Source: Desulfovibrio sp. (GTDB lineage Bacteria; Desulfobacterota; Desulfovibrionia; Desulfovibrionales; Desulfovibrionaceae). From it: DNA of 12,728 nucleotides. Positions 5,629 through 12,552 of this stretch are shown in pieces. Under the pieces are notes generated by a model. It was not told the origin of the DNA. It worked only from the letters and a program-made list of their open reading frames with translations, and ran no database searches. How positions within the stretch are numbered: the first letter of the stretch is position 1; the number at the start of each line of letters is the position of its first letter. Both the position numbers and the translations under genes were made by a program. The stretch spans positions 33,527 to 46,254 of the forward strand of contig JAAUYX010000021.1 in assembly GCA_014804905.1 (NCBI GenBank), written 5' to 3'.

Positions 5629-7398
5629 ATGGCGCGCGCGGTCATCTACGGCATTCCCGTCTCACCGGGGCTCGCGCTGGGGGCCATCCACCGCCTGCAC
5701 GGATTTTCGCGCGACGAGCATCGCCACATAGCGGCCGAAGCCATCCCCGCGGAGGAGGAAGCCCTGCGCCGCGCCGTGGCAACGGTGCGCGCGGGCCTGC
5801 AAAAAACGCTGGCCGCCCTGCCCCCGGCTCTCGCCGATTATGGGGAGATAGTGGCCGCCCAGATGGAGCTCGCGAGCGACCCGCGCCTCATGGGCACGGC
5901 CCTTGCGCGCATCCGCCACCGCAAGATCTGCGCCGCCTGGGCGCTGGAGGAGACCGTGGACGAGCTCTGCGAGCTCTTCCGCGGCATGGAAGACCCCTAC
6001 CTGCGCGACCGGGCGCAGGATGTGCGCGCCATGGGCCTGCGCCTTGCCGAGGCCCTGCGCGGCGAGGGGACGCCGACCGGCGATGCTTTTGCGGGCATCC
6101 TCGTGGCCGAGGACCTTTCCCCGGCCGATGTCATGGAGCTGGACACCGCAGGCATCCTCGGCATCCTCACGGCCGAGGGGGGCCCCACCTCGCACACGGC
6201 CATCCTTGCGCGCAGCCTGCGCGTGCCCGCGCTCACGGGCGTCACGGGGCTGCCGGATGCTGCGCGGGACGGCGAAAATGTCATCGTGGACGGGCTTTCC
6301 GGCTGCGTGCTGCTTCAGCCGGACGAGGCGGACCTGGCCGCCTTCCATAAGCGGAAGGCAGCCTACGAAAATTTTGAGCTCGAGGCACGCGCCGCGGCCG
6401 TGCATCCGGCCGAAAGCCGGGACGGCGTGCGCGTGGCCGTGCGCGCCAACCTGGAAAACGCCAGGGAGCTGGACGACCTCGCGGCCCTTGGCCCTGACGG
6501 CGTGGGGCTCTACCGCACGGAATTTTCCTATCTCGGCCGCGAGCTCCCCGGCGAGGAGGAGCTTTTCGCCGAGTACGCGGCCGTGGCCACGCGCGTCGCC
6601 CCCAGGCCCGTCATCTTCCGCACGCTGGACGTGGGCGCGGACAAGGCCCTCGCCGCGCACGCGGCCCTGCGCGAGCCCAACCCGGCGCTGGGCCTGCGCG
6701 GCATCCGCTTCTGCCTCGCCCATGAGGACATGTTCCGCACCCAGCTGCGCGCGCTGCTCAGGGCCGGGGTCACGGGCAACATGGCGCTCATGCTGCCCAT
6801 GATCACCGATTGCCGCGAGGTACGCAGCGTGCGCCGCATCCTCCATGAGCTCAGGCACGAGCTTGCGGCGCAAGGGCTCGCCCACGCCGCCCACCTGCCC
6901 CTGGGCGTCATGGTGGAAACGCCCGCGGCCGTCCTCACGGCGGACAGCCTGGCGCGGGAATGCGATTTTTTCAGCATCGGCACCAATGACCTCATCCACT
7001 ACCTCATGGCCATTGACCGCAACAACCGCCATGTGGCCTATTTGCACGAGCCGCTGCACCCCGCGGTGGTGCGCTCGCTCAAGCAGGTGGTGGACGCGGC
7101 CCACCGCGAGGGCATCCCGGTGTCCGTCTGCGGGGAATTCGCTGCCGACCCTTACGGCGTGGCCCTGCTGCTCGGCATGGGCGTGGACGCCCTCTCCGCC
7201 GCGCCGCGCTTCGTGCCCGGCGTCAAGCACATGCTGCGCAAGCTCTCCGCGGACGGCTGCGCCGAGCTCGTCCACACCGTCCTCACCCTGCCCGATGCGG
7301 CAACGTCGCGCCAGGTCATCCATGAGCGGCTGCGCCGAGCCCTCGGGCAGGAATTGTCCTTTCTCGCCACCAACCACGCAACACCCGTGACGCCATGA
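5629..7398 (+). CDS. ptsI: Phosphoenolpyruvate-protein phosphotransferase (PTS Enzyme I)
   Basis: A 589-residue Enzyme I, the first protein of the phosphotransferase chain; it autophosphorylates from phosphoenolpyruvate and donates to HPr. Domains appear complete: the N-terminal helical and phosphohistidine part with AEGGPTSHTAILARS (182-196), active histidine H189; then a C-terminal barrel with GLYRTEFSY (293-301, R296), NPALGLRGIR (351-360), LMLPMIT (387-393), GVMVETPAAV (426-435), SIGTNDL (449-455) and VCGEFAADP (500-508, catalytic C501). The ATG at 5629 follows AGGAA and lies one base after the ptsH stop. The gene ends with a four-base ATGA overlap with smpB. No EII gene is in the window, so the pair may feed a mannose-type transporter encoded elsewhere or have a mainly regulatory role. 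Confidence 0.97.
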   Translation: MARAVIYGIPVSPGLALGAIHRLHGFSRDEHRHIAAEAIPAEEEALRRAVATVRAGLQKTLAALPPALADYGEIVAAQMELASDPRLMGTALARIRHRKICAAWALEETVDELCELFRGMEDPYLRDRAQDVRAMGLRLAEALRGEGTPTGDAFAGILVAEDLSPADVMELDTAGILGILTAEGGPTSHTAILARSLRVPALTGVTGLPDAARDGENVIVDGLSGCVLLQPDEADLAAFHKRKAAYENFELEARAAAVHPAESRDGVRVAVRANLENARELDDLAALGPDGVGLYRTEFSYLGRELPGEEELFAEYAAVATRVAPRPVIFRTLDVGADKALAAHAALREPNPALGLRGIRFCLAHEDMFRTQLRALLRAGVTGNMALMLPMITDCREVRSVRRILHELRHELAAQGLAHAAHLPLGVMVETPAAVLTADSLARECDFFSIGTNDLIHYLMAIDRNNRHVAYLHEPLHPAVVRSLKQVVDAAHREGIPVSVCGEFAADPYGVALLLGMGVDALSAAPRFVPGVKHMLRKLSADGCAELVHTVLTLPDAATSRQVIHERLRRALGQELSFLATNHATPVTP

Positions 7399-7850
7399 GC
7401 AAGAAAACCCCCTCCGCGGCCATTGCCGTCAACAAGAAGGCGCGCCACCTCTATGAGCTCTCGGAATTCCTCGAGGCGGGCATTTCCCTCACAGGGCCCG
7501 AGGTCAAGAGCATCCGCGCGGGCAAGGTGAACTTCATCGACAGCTATGTGGAGTTCCGCCAGGGCGAGGCGTGGCTCCTCTCGCTGCATGTGGCGCCCTA
7601 CGCCAACGCGGGCTATACTCCGCAGGACCCGGACCGGCCCCGCCGCCTGCTCCTCCATGCCCGCGAGATTGGCCGCCTTGCGGGAACCGTGGCTCAGAAG
7701 GGGCTCACGGTGGTGCCCGTGCGCCTCTATTTCAGCCGCGGCAAAATCAAGGTGGAAATCGCCCTCGGCCGCGGCAAGAAGCTGCACGACCACCGCGAGA
7801 CCCTCAAGCGCCGTGCCGAAGAAAGGGACATGGCGCGGGAACTTGCCTGA
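7395..7850 (+). CDS. smpB: SsrA-binding protein SmpB
   Basis: A 151-residue protein that binds tmRNA and brings it to stalled ribosomes for trans-translation. Family blocks are plain: NKKARHLYELSEFLEAGISL (13-32), TGPEVKSIRAGKVNFIDSYV (33-52), LHVAPY (64-69), PRRLLLHAREI (82-92), VPVRLYFSRGKIKVEIAL (107-124) and the basic tail GRGKKLHDHRETLKRR (125-140). In most SmpB proteins the tail has a D-K-R triad; here it reads D132-H133-R134. The ATG overlaps the ptsI stop (ATGA at 7395-7398) and there is no strong ribosome binding site, so translation probably depends on coupling to ptsI. comEC follows after 12 bases. The link to a PTS operon looks positional rather than functional. Confidence 0.96.
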   Translation: MSKKTPSAAIAVNKKARHLYELSEFLEAGISLTGPEVKSIRAGKVNFIDSYVEFRQGEAWLLSLHVAPYANAGYTPQDPDRPRRLLLHAREIGRLAGTVAQKGLTVVPVRLYFSRGKIKVEIALGRGKKLHDHRETLKRRAEERDMARELA

Positions 7851-7862
7851 TTCGGGAGCAGG

Positions 7863-10376
7863 ATGCGCGCCCCGTCGCTTCAGCCGCCGCTTGTGTGGCA
7901 GGTGGGCCTGCTCCTTTACTGCGCGGGCATCCTCGCCGCGCTCTGGCCGGTGGAAGGCCTGTGCGCCGCGCTGCTGATTCTCCTTGCCGACCGCCGCTTC
8001 AGGACGCGCCTTCGCGTCGCCTTGGCCTTCGCCCTGTGCGCCGCCGGGCTTGGCGTGGGCATGTGGCAGCTCGCGCCGCTGCGCTCGCCCGCGCCCGAAC
8101 CCGCATGGCTCGCCGCTCCGCAAGGAAAGGGCCGGGCGCAGGGATTGCGCATCTGCGGCGTGGCGCGCCAGGTGCAGGGCCTTTCGGACGGGCGCTTGCG
8201 CGTCATCCTTGAGGAGGTGCGGCCCGAGGCGGGGGGCGAGGCGCTCGCAGGCTCCTGTGCCTGGACCTGGGAGGACCCGGCCTTCCGGCCGCTTGCCGGA
8301 CAAAGGCTCTGCGTGAGCCGCCGCCCCGTGCCCCTGCGCGGCTTCGCCAATGCGCCGGAGCCGGAATTTGAGGCCCGCTGGGCCGCGCAGGGCGTCCATT
8401 GGCGGCTGTGGAGCCGGTGGTGGAGCGGCGAACCCGACTTCACGGGCGAGGGCAGCGTGGGCGCGCGCCTGCGCGAGGCTCTGCGCCGGGACCTTCTGCG
8501 CGTGCTCCGGCCGCAGGGGCCAGACGCGGAGGCCCTGCCGCAGGCAAGGGCCATCATTCCCGCCCTGCTCTTCGGGGACCGCTCCTTCCTTACCCACGCG
8601 ACACTGGAGGCCTTTGCCGCCGCGGGCCTCGCGCACAGCCTCGCCCTGTCCGGGCAGCACCTCGCCCTTGCCGGGCTCATCGGGCTTTTCAGCATCCTTG
8701 TGCTCGCGCGCTTCAAGCCCGGTATCTACCTTTTCCGGGCACGCGCCGTGTGGGTGGCGCTGGCGAGCCTGCCGCCGGCGCTGGCCTATCTCTGGCTCGG
8801 CAATGCCCCGGCGTCACTCCTGCGCGCCGCCTGTATGCTCGGTTTCATGACTCTGTGGCTGCTCAGGGAGCGCACGGCCACGGCGCTGGACGCGCTTTTC
8901 GCAGCGCTTGGCTGCATCGTGTTCGCGGACCCGCAGAGCCTCTTTGACCTGAGTCTCCAGCTTTCGGTCATGTGCGTGGCCGTCATCTGCCTCTGGATGC
9001 CCGCGCTGCGCCGGCTCTGGGCAGGTCGGGCCCGGCGCGGGCGCCCGCTCCCGCCCGGAGCGCCGCCAAGGCTGCGCCTGAAGCTATTGGGCCGCGCCCT
9101 GCTCCGCGGCCTTGCGGGCATCTTTTGCGTTTCCCTCTGCATCCAGCTGAGCCTTTTGCCCTTCATGCTCGTGCTCTTCGGGAGCATCAGCCTGTGGTTC
9201 CCGCTCAATGTGCTCTGGCTGCCCGCCGTGGACCTTGTGGTGTTGCCGGGTGCCGCGCTGGGGCTGCTGTGTTCGGCCCTCGGGCTGGACGCCGTGGCCC
9301 GTGGCGTGCTGGACGCGGCCGTGCTTCCCTGCGAGGTCCTGCTCGCATGTCTCGATGCGCTTGAGCGCCACCATCTTCTGGCCGGTCTCGAGCTGCTGCG
9401 GCCGCACTGGACGACGGTCATGGCCTTCGCCTGCCTCGGCATCGGCCTTGCCGTGCTTGCCGGGAATGCGGCGGCCAGGGCCACGGCCAGGCGTTTTCTC
9501 GCGGCTGGGCTCGTCCTCCTTTGCGTGGGGCCTTGCCTGCGGCTCGCCGCGCGCCTCGACCCTACGCCCCGGCTGGAACTTCCCGATGTGGGCCAGGGCC
9601 TGGCGACCCTCCTGCACCTTCCCGGCCATGTCCGGCTGCTCATGGACGGCGGCGGTACGGCCTCGCCCCGCTTCGACACGGGGAAGGCCCTGCTGGCCCC
9701 GCTGCTCGCCGACAACGACAGGCCCCGGCTCGACGCCATCATCAACAGCCACCCGGACCTTGACCACGCGGGCGGGCTGCACCATCTGCTGCGCGCCTTC
9801 CGGGTGGAGCGCCTCTTCCACAATGGCCGTGACGCCAGCGGGGAGCGGCGCGCCGCATGGCGGGAAGCGCGGGAGCTTGTGCCGGGCGCAACGCTGGGCG
9901 CCGGGGATACGCTCCTTCTGGGGGAGGGCTACAGGCTGGAAGTCCTCCACCCGCCACGCTCGGAAGGGGAAGAAAAGGATGGCTGGACGGGCAATGACGC
10001 CTCGCTGGTGCTCCGTCTCACCCGCGACGGCGAGGGCCTCGCGCTTTTCACCGGGGATGCGGAACCTGCGGCGCAGCGCCACCTGCTTGCCTCGGGCCGG
10101 GACCTTTCGGCGCGTATCCTCGTGGCACCGCACCACGGTTCGGACAAAAGTTTCCTGCCCGAATTGTATGCGGCTGTCAGGCCCGAGCTGGTCCTTGCCG
10201 GATGCGGCTTCCGCAACCGCTGGGGCTATCCGGGCAAGCGCCTCGCCGCATGGCTCGCGGCGCGCGGCATCCCGCTGCTGGATACCGGGAATCACGGGCG
10301 CATCAGCGTAGAGCTGCCCCGAGGGCTCCCCCTGCGGGTGACGACGGCGAGGAAGGCAGGGAATGCGCCGGACTGA
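7863..10376 (+). CDS. comEC: ComEC/Rec2 family DNA internalisation protein
   Basis: An 837-residue inner-membrane protein of the ComEC family, which carries single-stranded DNA into the cytoplasm during natural transformation. All three parts are present. The first is N-terminal hydrophobic helices (about 11-70) and a soluble OB-like region (95-200) ending in FANAPEPEFEARWAAQG. The second is the multi-helix competence domain (about 230-560) with HSLALSGQHLALAGL (258-272). The third is a C-terminal metallo-beta-lactamase-like domain (570-820) with DVGQG (575-579), NSHPDLDHAGG (H630, D632, D634, H635), LFTGDAE (D732) and APHHGSDKS (H757, H758). The metal-binding residues look intact, so nuclease activity is plausible. 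The ATG follows GGGAG (7854-7858) by four bases. The stop lies only six bases from the stop of convergent mutM. Other competence genes are not in view. Confidence 0.94.
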   Translation: MRAPSLQPPLVWQVGLLLYCAGILAALWPVEGLCAALLILLADRRFRTRLRVALAFALCAAGLGVGMWQLAPLRSPAPEPAWLAAPQGKGRAQGLRICGVARQVQGLSDGRLRVILEEVRPEAGGEALAGSCAWTWEDPAFRPLAGQRLCVSRRPVPLRGFANAPEPEFEARWAAQGVHWRLWSRWWSGEPDFTGEGSVGARLREALRRDLLRVLRPQGPDAEALPQARAIIPALLFGDRSFLTHATLEAFAAAGLAHSLALSGQHLALAGLIGLFSILVLARFKPGIYLFRARAVWVALASLPPALAYLWLGNAPASLLRAACMLGFMTLWLLRERTATALDALFAALGCIVFADPQSLFDLSLQLSVMCVAVICLWMPALRRLWAGRARRGRPLPPGAPPRLRLKLLGRALLRGLAGIFCVSLCIQLSLLPFMLVLFGSISLWFPLNVLWLPAVDLVVLPGAALGLLCSALGLDAVARGVLDAAVLPCEVLLACLDALERHHLLAGLELLRPHWTTVMAFACLGIGLAVLAGNAAARATARRFLAAGLVLLCVGPCLRLAARLDPTPRLELPDVGQGLATLLHLPGHVRLLMDGGGTASPRFDTGKALLAPLLADNDRPRLDAIINSHPDLDHAGGLHHLLRAFRVERLFHNGRDASGERRAAWREARELVPGATLGAGDTLLLGEGYRLEVLHPPRSEGEEKDGWTGNDASLVLRLTRDGEGLALFTGDAEPAAQRHLLASGRDLSARILVAPHHGSDKSFLPELYAAVRPELVLAGCGFRNRWGYPGKRLAAWLAARGIPLLDTGNHGRISVELPRGLPLRVTTARKAGNAPD

Positions 10377-10386
10377 GGCCCCTCAG
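10373..10386. other. Palindrome covering both convergent stop codons
   Basis: CTGAGG (10373-10378) and CCTCAG (10381-10386) form a perfect inverted repeat. It contains the comEC TGA (10374-10376) and, on the other strand, the mutM TGA (10385-10383). No T-tract follows on either strand, so I do not call it a terminator. Transcription from each side probably runs into the neighbouring gene. Confidence 0.45.
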
Positions 10387-11234
10387 CGCTGGCAGCGGGG
10401 GCAAAAAACCGTGGCGCGCCCGGCCACGCGACAGCCGGATAGCGGCTTCCCGCAGGTGCGGCACGATTCCCCGGCGCGGCCATAGACGGCGAAGCTGTTC
10501 TGGAAGGCCCCGGCATTGCCGTCCGCGTCGCGGTAATCGCGGATGGAGCTGCCGCACTGGTCGATGGCGAGCGCAAGCACGTCCTTGAGCGCCGCGAGCA
10601 GCCTGCGCCGCTCCGCCGGGCCCAGTTCCGCCACGGGGCGGCGCGGGTCGATGCCCGCGCGGTGCAAGGCCTCATCCGCATAGATATTGCCGACGCCGGC
10701 CACCACCTTCTGGTCCAGCAGGGCCGCCTTGATGGCGCGCCGCCCGGAAAGTTGCCTGTCAAAGGCCGCGGGCTTGAGCTCCAGGGGCTCGGGCCCGAGA
10801 CTGCGCCAGAACTCCCACTGCATCAGGAGGTCAGGCGTGGCAGCGAACACCGTGCCGAAGGCGCGGGTATCGTCAAAAAAGAGGCGCCGGGGCGTGCCGT
10901 CCGGCTTTTCGAGGTCCAGCAGCCAGCGGGTATAAGGGCCGGGCGCCATCCCCGCCGGGCGCGGCAAAAGCCGCCCGGTCATGCGCAGGTGAACGGCGAG
11001 GATGCTGGGGAGGCTCCCCGCCATTGCGGCTTCTGCCGCAGGCGCGAGGTCCAAGAGGATGAGCTTGCCGCGCCGCCTGACACCCGTGATGCCAAGGCCC
11101 GGCAGCGAGTCCAGCGGCAGGCTCAGGGGATGGACGGCCGATGCCCGGAGCACTTCCGCGCCCCTGATGCGCGAGCCCTGCACATGGGGCGCGAGGGTGC
11201 GCACCACGGTTTCCACTTCGGGGAGTTCAGGCAA
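10383..11234 (-). CDS. mutM: Formamidopyrimidine-DNA glycosylase (MutM/Fpg)
   Basis: A 283-residue base-excision repair enzyme that removes 8-oxoguanine and formamidopyrimidines and cuts the backbone. The N-terminus reads (M)PELPEVETVV, giving the catalytic P2 and E3. K57 in RRGKLIL is the conserved beta-hairpin lysine. HLRMTGRL (82-89), the helix-two-turn-helix VAGVGNIYADEALHRAGI (178-195) and a C-terminal zinc finger with C258, C261, C278 and C281 (ending FCPRCQR) are all present. The start must be the TTG at 11234-11232, because proline has to be residue 2 for catalysis and no ATG is available there. The start region overlaps the end of rimM by eight bases, so it is probably coupled to it. 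In this operon mutM occupies the place where trmD is normally found. Confidence 0.96.
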   Translation of the reverse strand: MPELPEVETVVRTLAPHVQGSRIRGAEVLRASAVHPLSLPLDSLPGLGITGVRRRGKLILLDLAPAAEAAMAGSLPSILAVHLRMTGRLLPRPAGMAPGPYTRWLLDLEKPDGTPRRLFFDDTRAFGTVFAATPDLLMQWEFWRSLGPEPLELKPAAFDRQLSGRRAIKAALLDQKVVAGVGNIYADEALHRAGIDPRRPVAELGPAERRRLLAALKDVLALAIDQCGSSIRDYRDADGNAGAFQNSFAVYGRAGESCRTCGKPLSGCRVAGRATVFCPRCQR

Positions 11235-11793
11235 GGTAGACGTCCAGAAGGCCGGGGGGCGGGTCGATGCAGACCCGGCGCCCCGCAAGGTCGAAGGAGC
11301 GGATGAAGTCCGCCTGCGCGGGGAAGAGTATCTCGCGGCCGTCATCCGTGCGGATGGCCCAGATTTCCTGCCCCGCGGGCTGCTCCACATGGTCGAGGCG
11401 GCCCACGCGGCTGCCGTCCGGGAGGATTACGTCCGCGCCCATGAGGTCGGCGACATAGACCTCGTCCCCGGCCGGCTCGGGAAGCTCGGCCCGCGGCACG
11501 CAGAGCAGGGCCCCGCGCAGGGCCTCGGCCGCGTCGCGGCCGGTGACGCCCGCCAGCGTCAGCAGGGGGCGCCCCTTGTGGTTGCGGCTGGCGAGCACCT
11601 CCACGGATGCGGGCTCCGCGCCGCGGCGGCAGAGCCAGAGGCGCGGAAATGCGGCAGGGGCCGCGTCCGCATACCAGTCCACGGCGAGTTCGCCGCGGAT
11701 GCCGTGGGGCCGCGCCACGGCGCCGAGCTCCACATAGCCCTCGGGCACGGCCCCGCCGGGCGCCGGTCCCGCTGTTGCTGTGGGAGCGGCCAC
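11227..11793 (-). CDS. rimM: Ribosome maturation factor RimM
   Basis: A 188-residue protein that helps mature the head of the 30S subunit and binds ribosomal protein S19. The N-terminal RimM domain has VELGAVARPHGIRGELAV (21-38) and the linker LLTLAGVTGRDAAEALRG (77-94). The C-terminal PRC-barrel has EVYVADLMGADVI (111-123), GRLDHVEQPAG (131-141) and ILFPAQADFI (155-164). The start is taken as GTG 11793-11791, seven bases after the khpA stop codon, with GGAG inside the end of khpA about ten bases upstream. Another GTG about 15 codons further in would still keep the conserved domain. The order rpsP-khpA-rimM is standard. What follows is mutM, overlapping by eight bases, instead of trmD. Confidence 0.94.
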   Translation of the reverse strand: MAAPTATAGPAPGGAVPEGYVELGAVARPHGIRGELAVDWYADAAPAAFPRLWLCRRGAEPASVEVLASRNHKGRPLLTLAGVTGRDAAEALRGALLCVPRAELPEPAGDEVYVADLMGADVILPDGSRVGRLDHVEQPAGQEIWAIRTDDGREILFPAQADFIRSFDLAGRRVCIDPPPGLLDVYLA

Positions 11794-11800
11794 GCTAAGG

Positions 11801-12031
11801 CTACTCCATGATTTCGAGCATGGTGCGCCTGCCCGCGCGGATGGAGGCGGCCCCGAGGAGGGTGCGCATGGCGCGCACCGTGCGCCCCTGGCGGCCGATG
11901 ACCTTGCCGAGGTCATCGGGGGCGACGGTCAGCTCCAGCACCGTGGCGTGGTCGCCCTCCACTTCGCGCACCCTGACGGCCTCGGGCTCATCCACAAGAG
12001 CCTTGGCGATATTTTCAATCAGCGCTTTCAT
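11801..12031 (-). CDS. khpA: KH domain RNA-binding protein KhpA
   Basis: A 76-residue protein made of one KH domain, the usual size for KhpA (YlqC-type). The RNA-binding GxxG loop is G46-R47-Q48-G49 within LGKVIGRQGRTVRAMRTLL (41-59). The N-terminal helix IENIAKALVDEPEAVRV and the strand ATVLELTVAPDDLG are typical. In other bacteria KhpA pairs with KhpB and binds many small RNAs and mRNAs. The ATG at 12031 has a strong ribosome binding site, GGAGGTG (12038-12044), six bases away. It sits between rpsP and rimM, its most common location. A terminator-like hairpin lies between it and rpsP, so part of its expression may be set by read-through. Confidence 0.95.
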   Translation of the reverse strand: MKALIENIAKALVDEPEAVRVREVEGDHATVLELTVAPDDLGKVIGRQGRTVRAMRTLLGAASIRAGRRTMLEIME

Positions 12032-12076
12032 CAGAGGCACCTCCGCTGTTCCCCGGACGCCCCGGCCAGCGGGCGT

Positions 12077-12115
12077 GAAAAGACCGCCGCAAAGGCCCGC
12101 ACGGGCCTTCGGCGG
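12077..12115 (-). terminator. Strong intrinsic terminator or attenuator between rpsP and khpA
   Basis: On the minus strand CCGCCG-AAGGCCCG pairs with CGGGCCTT-CGGCGG. The arms are 12110-12115 with 12084-12089 and 12102-12109 with 12092-12099, giving 14 base pairs with a two-base loop and one two-base bulge. TCTTTTC follows at once (12083-12077). A second small hairpin, ACGCCC/GGGCGT (12057-12062 with 12071-12076), comes next, then the khpA ribosome binding site. The position, about 105 bases after the rpsP stop, suggests partial termination that lowers khpA-rimM-mutM relative to rpsP. Confidence 0.75.
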
Positions 12116-12220
12116 ATACGCCCGGCACATGGCAGGCCGGATGCGGCCAGCCGATGCCCGGCCTCCACGGGGGCAGCCGCCCCGCGGTTCTCGGGGCAGC
12201 CCGTTCCGGGCGAAAGGGCC

Positions 12221-12460
12221 TTAGCCCAGATGCTTCTTGAGCAGGGAGCGGACCGTGCTCGTGGGTTCAGCGCCCCGGCCGAGCCACTCGCGAATCTTCT
12301 CCGCATCGAGGCGCACGTCCGCGGGGTTGGTCATGGGGTCGTAGAAGCCCAAAAATTCCAGCGGGCGCCCATCGCGGCGCGTCTCGTCACGGGCGGCCAC
12401 GATGCGGTAGAAGGGGTGTTTCTTGCTGCCGAGGCGGGTGAGTTTCAATTTCACTGCCAT
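12221..12460 (-). CDS. rpsP: 30S ribosomal protein S16
   Basis: A 79-residue protein (E. coli S16 has 82) with the standard pattern: MAVKLKLTRLGSKKHPFYRI (1-20), ARDETRRDGRPLEFLGFYDP (23-42), then the helix ADVRLDAEKIREWLGRGAEP and a basic C-terminus. S16 is an early-assembling 30S protein bound to the 5' domain of 16S rRNA. The ATG at 12460 has GGGAG (12469-12473) eight bases upstream. The gene follows ffh, from which it is separated by 92 bases holding a candidate promoter. It is followed by a 189-base gap with a strong hairpin before khpA. That gap has no convincing coding frame of its own; it appears to be structured leader and terminator sequence. Confidence 0.98.
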   Translation of the reverse strand: MAVKLKLTRLGSKKHPFYRIVAARDETRRDGRPLEFLGFYDPMTNPADVRLDAEKIREWLGRGAEPTSTVRSLLKKHLG

Positions 12461-12489
12461 GTGTTCTGCTCCCTTGATGGTATTTTTGA

Positions 12490-12518
12490 AGTGTAGCGTT
12501 GCGCCCAAAAAAGGGCAA
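12490..12518 (-). promoter_or_regulatory. Candidate promoter of rpsP
   Basis: On the minus strand TTGCCC (12518-12513) and TACACT (12495-12490) are 17 bases apart, each matching four of six consensus positions. The element lies about 30 bases before the rpsP start codon. The region between ffh and rpsP is AT-richer than its surroundings, including a run of six Ts on this strand. This is a sequence match only. Confidence 0.35.
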
Positions 12519-12552
12519 GCCGCGGGGCGCCCCGAGGGCAGCGGGGGCCGGG

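Noticed and set aside
5662..7377. Long minus-strand open frame (571 codons) opposite ptsI
   Set aside because: It is a shadow of a GC-rich gene. The plus strand carries a complete Enzyme I with all catalytic motifs, and the minus frame shows no recognisable motif or start signal.
7152..8660. Long minus-strand open frame (502 codons) opposite the end of ptsI, smpB and the start of comEC
   Set aside because: It spans three well-supported genes on the other strand and has no family features; high GC lowers stop codon frequency.
9084..10295. 403-codon minus-strand frame opposite comEC
   Set aside because: Composition is that of an antisense shadow; comEC is complete on the plus strand.
12032..12220. 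Possible small gene in the rpsP-khpA gap
   Set aside because: The open frames here have no good start signal or recognisable protein features; hairpins explain the sequence better.
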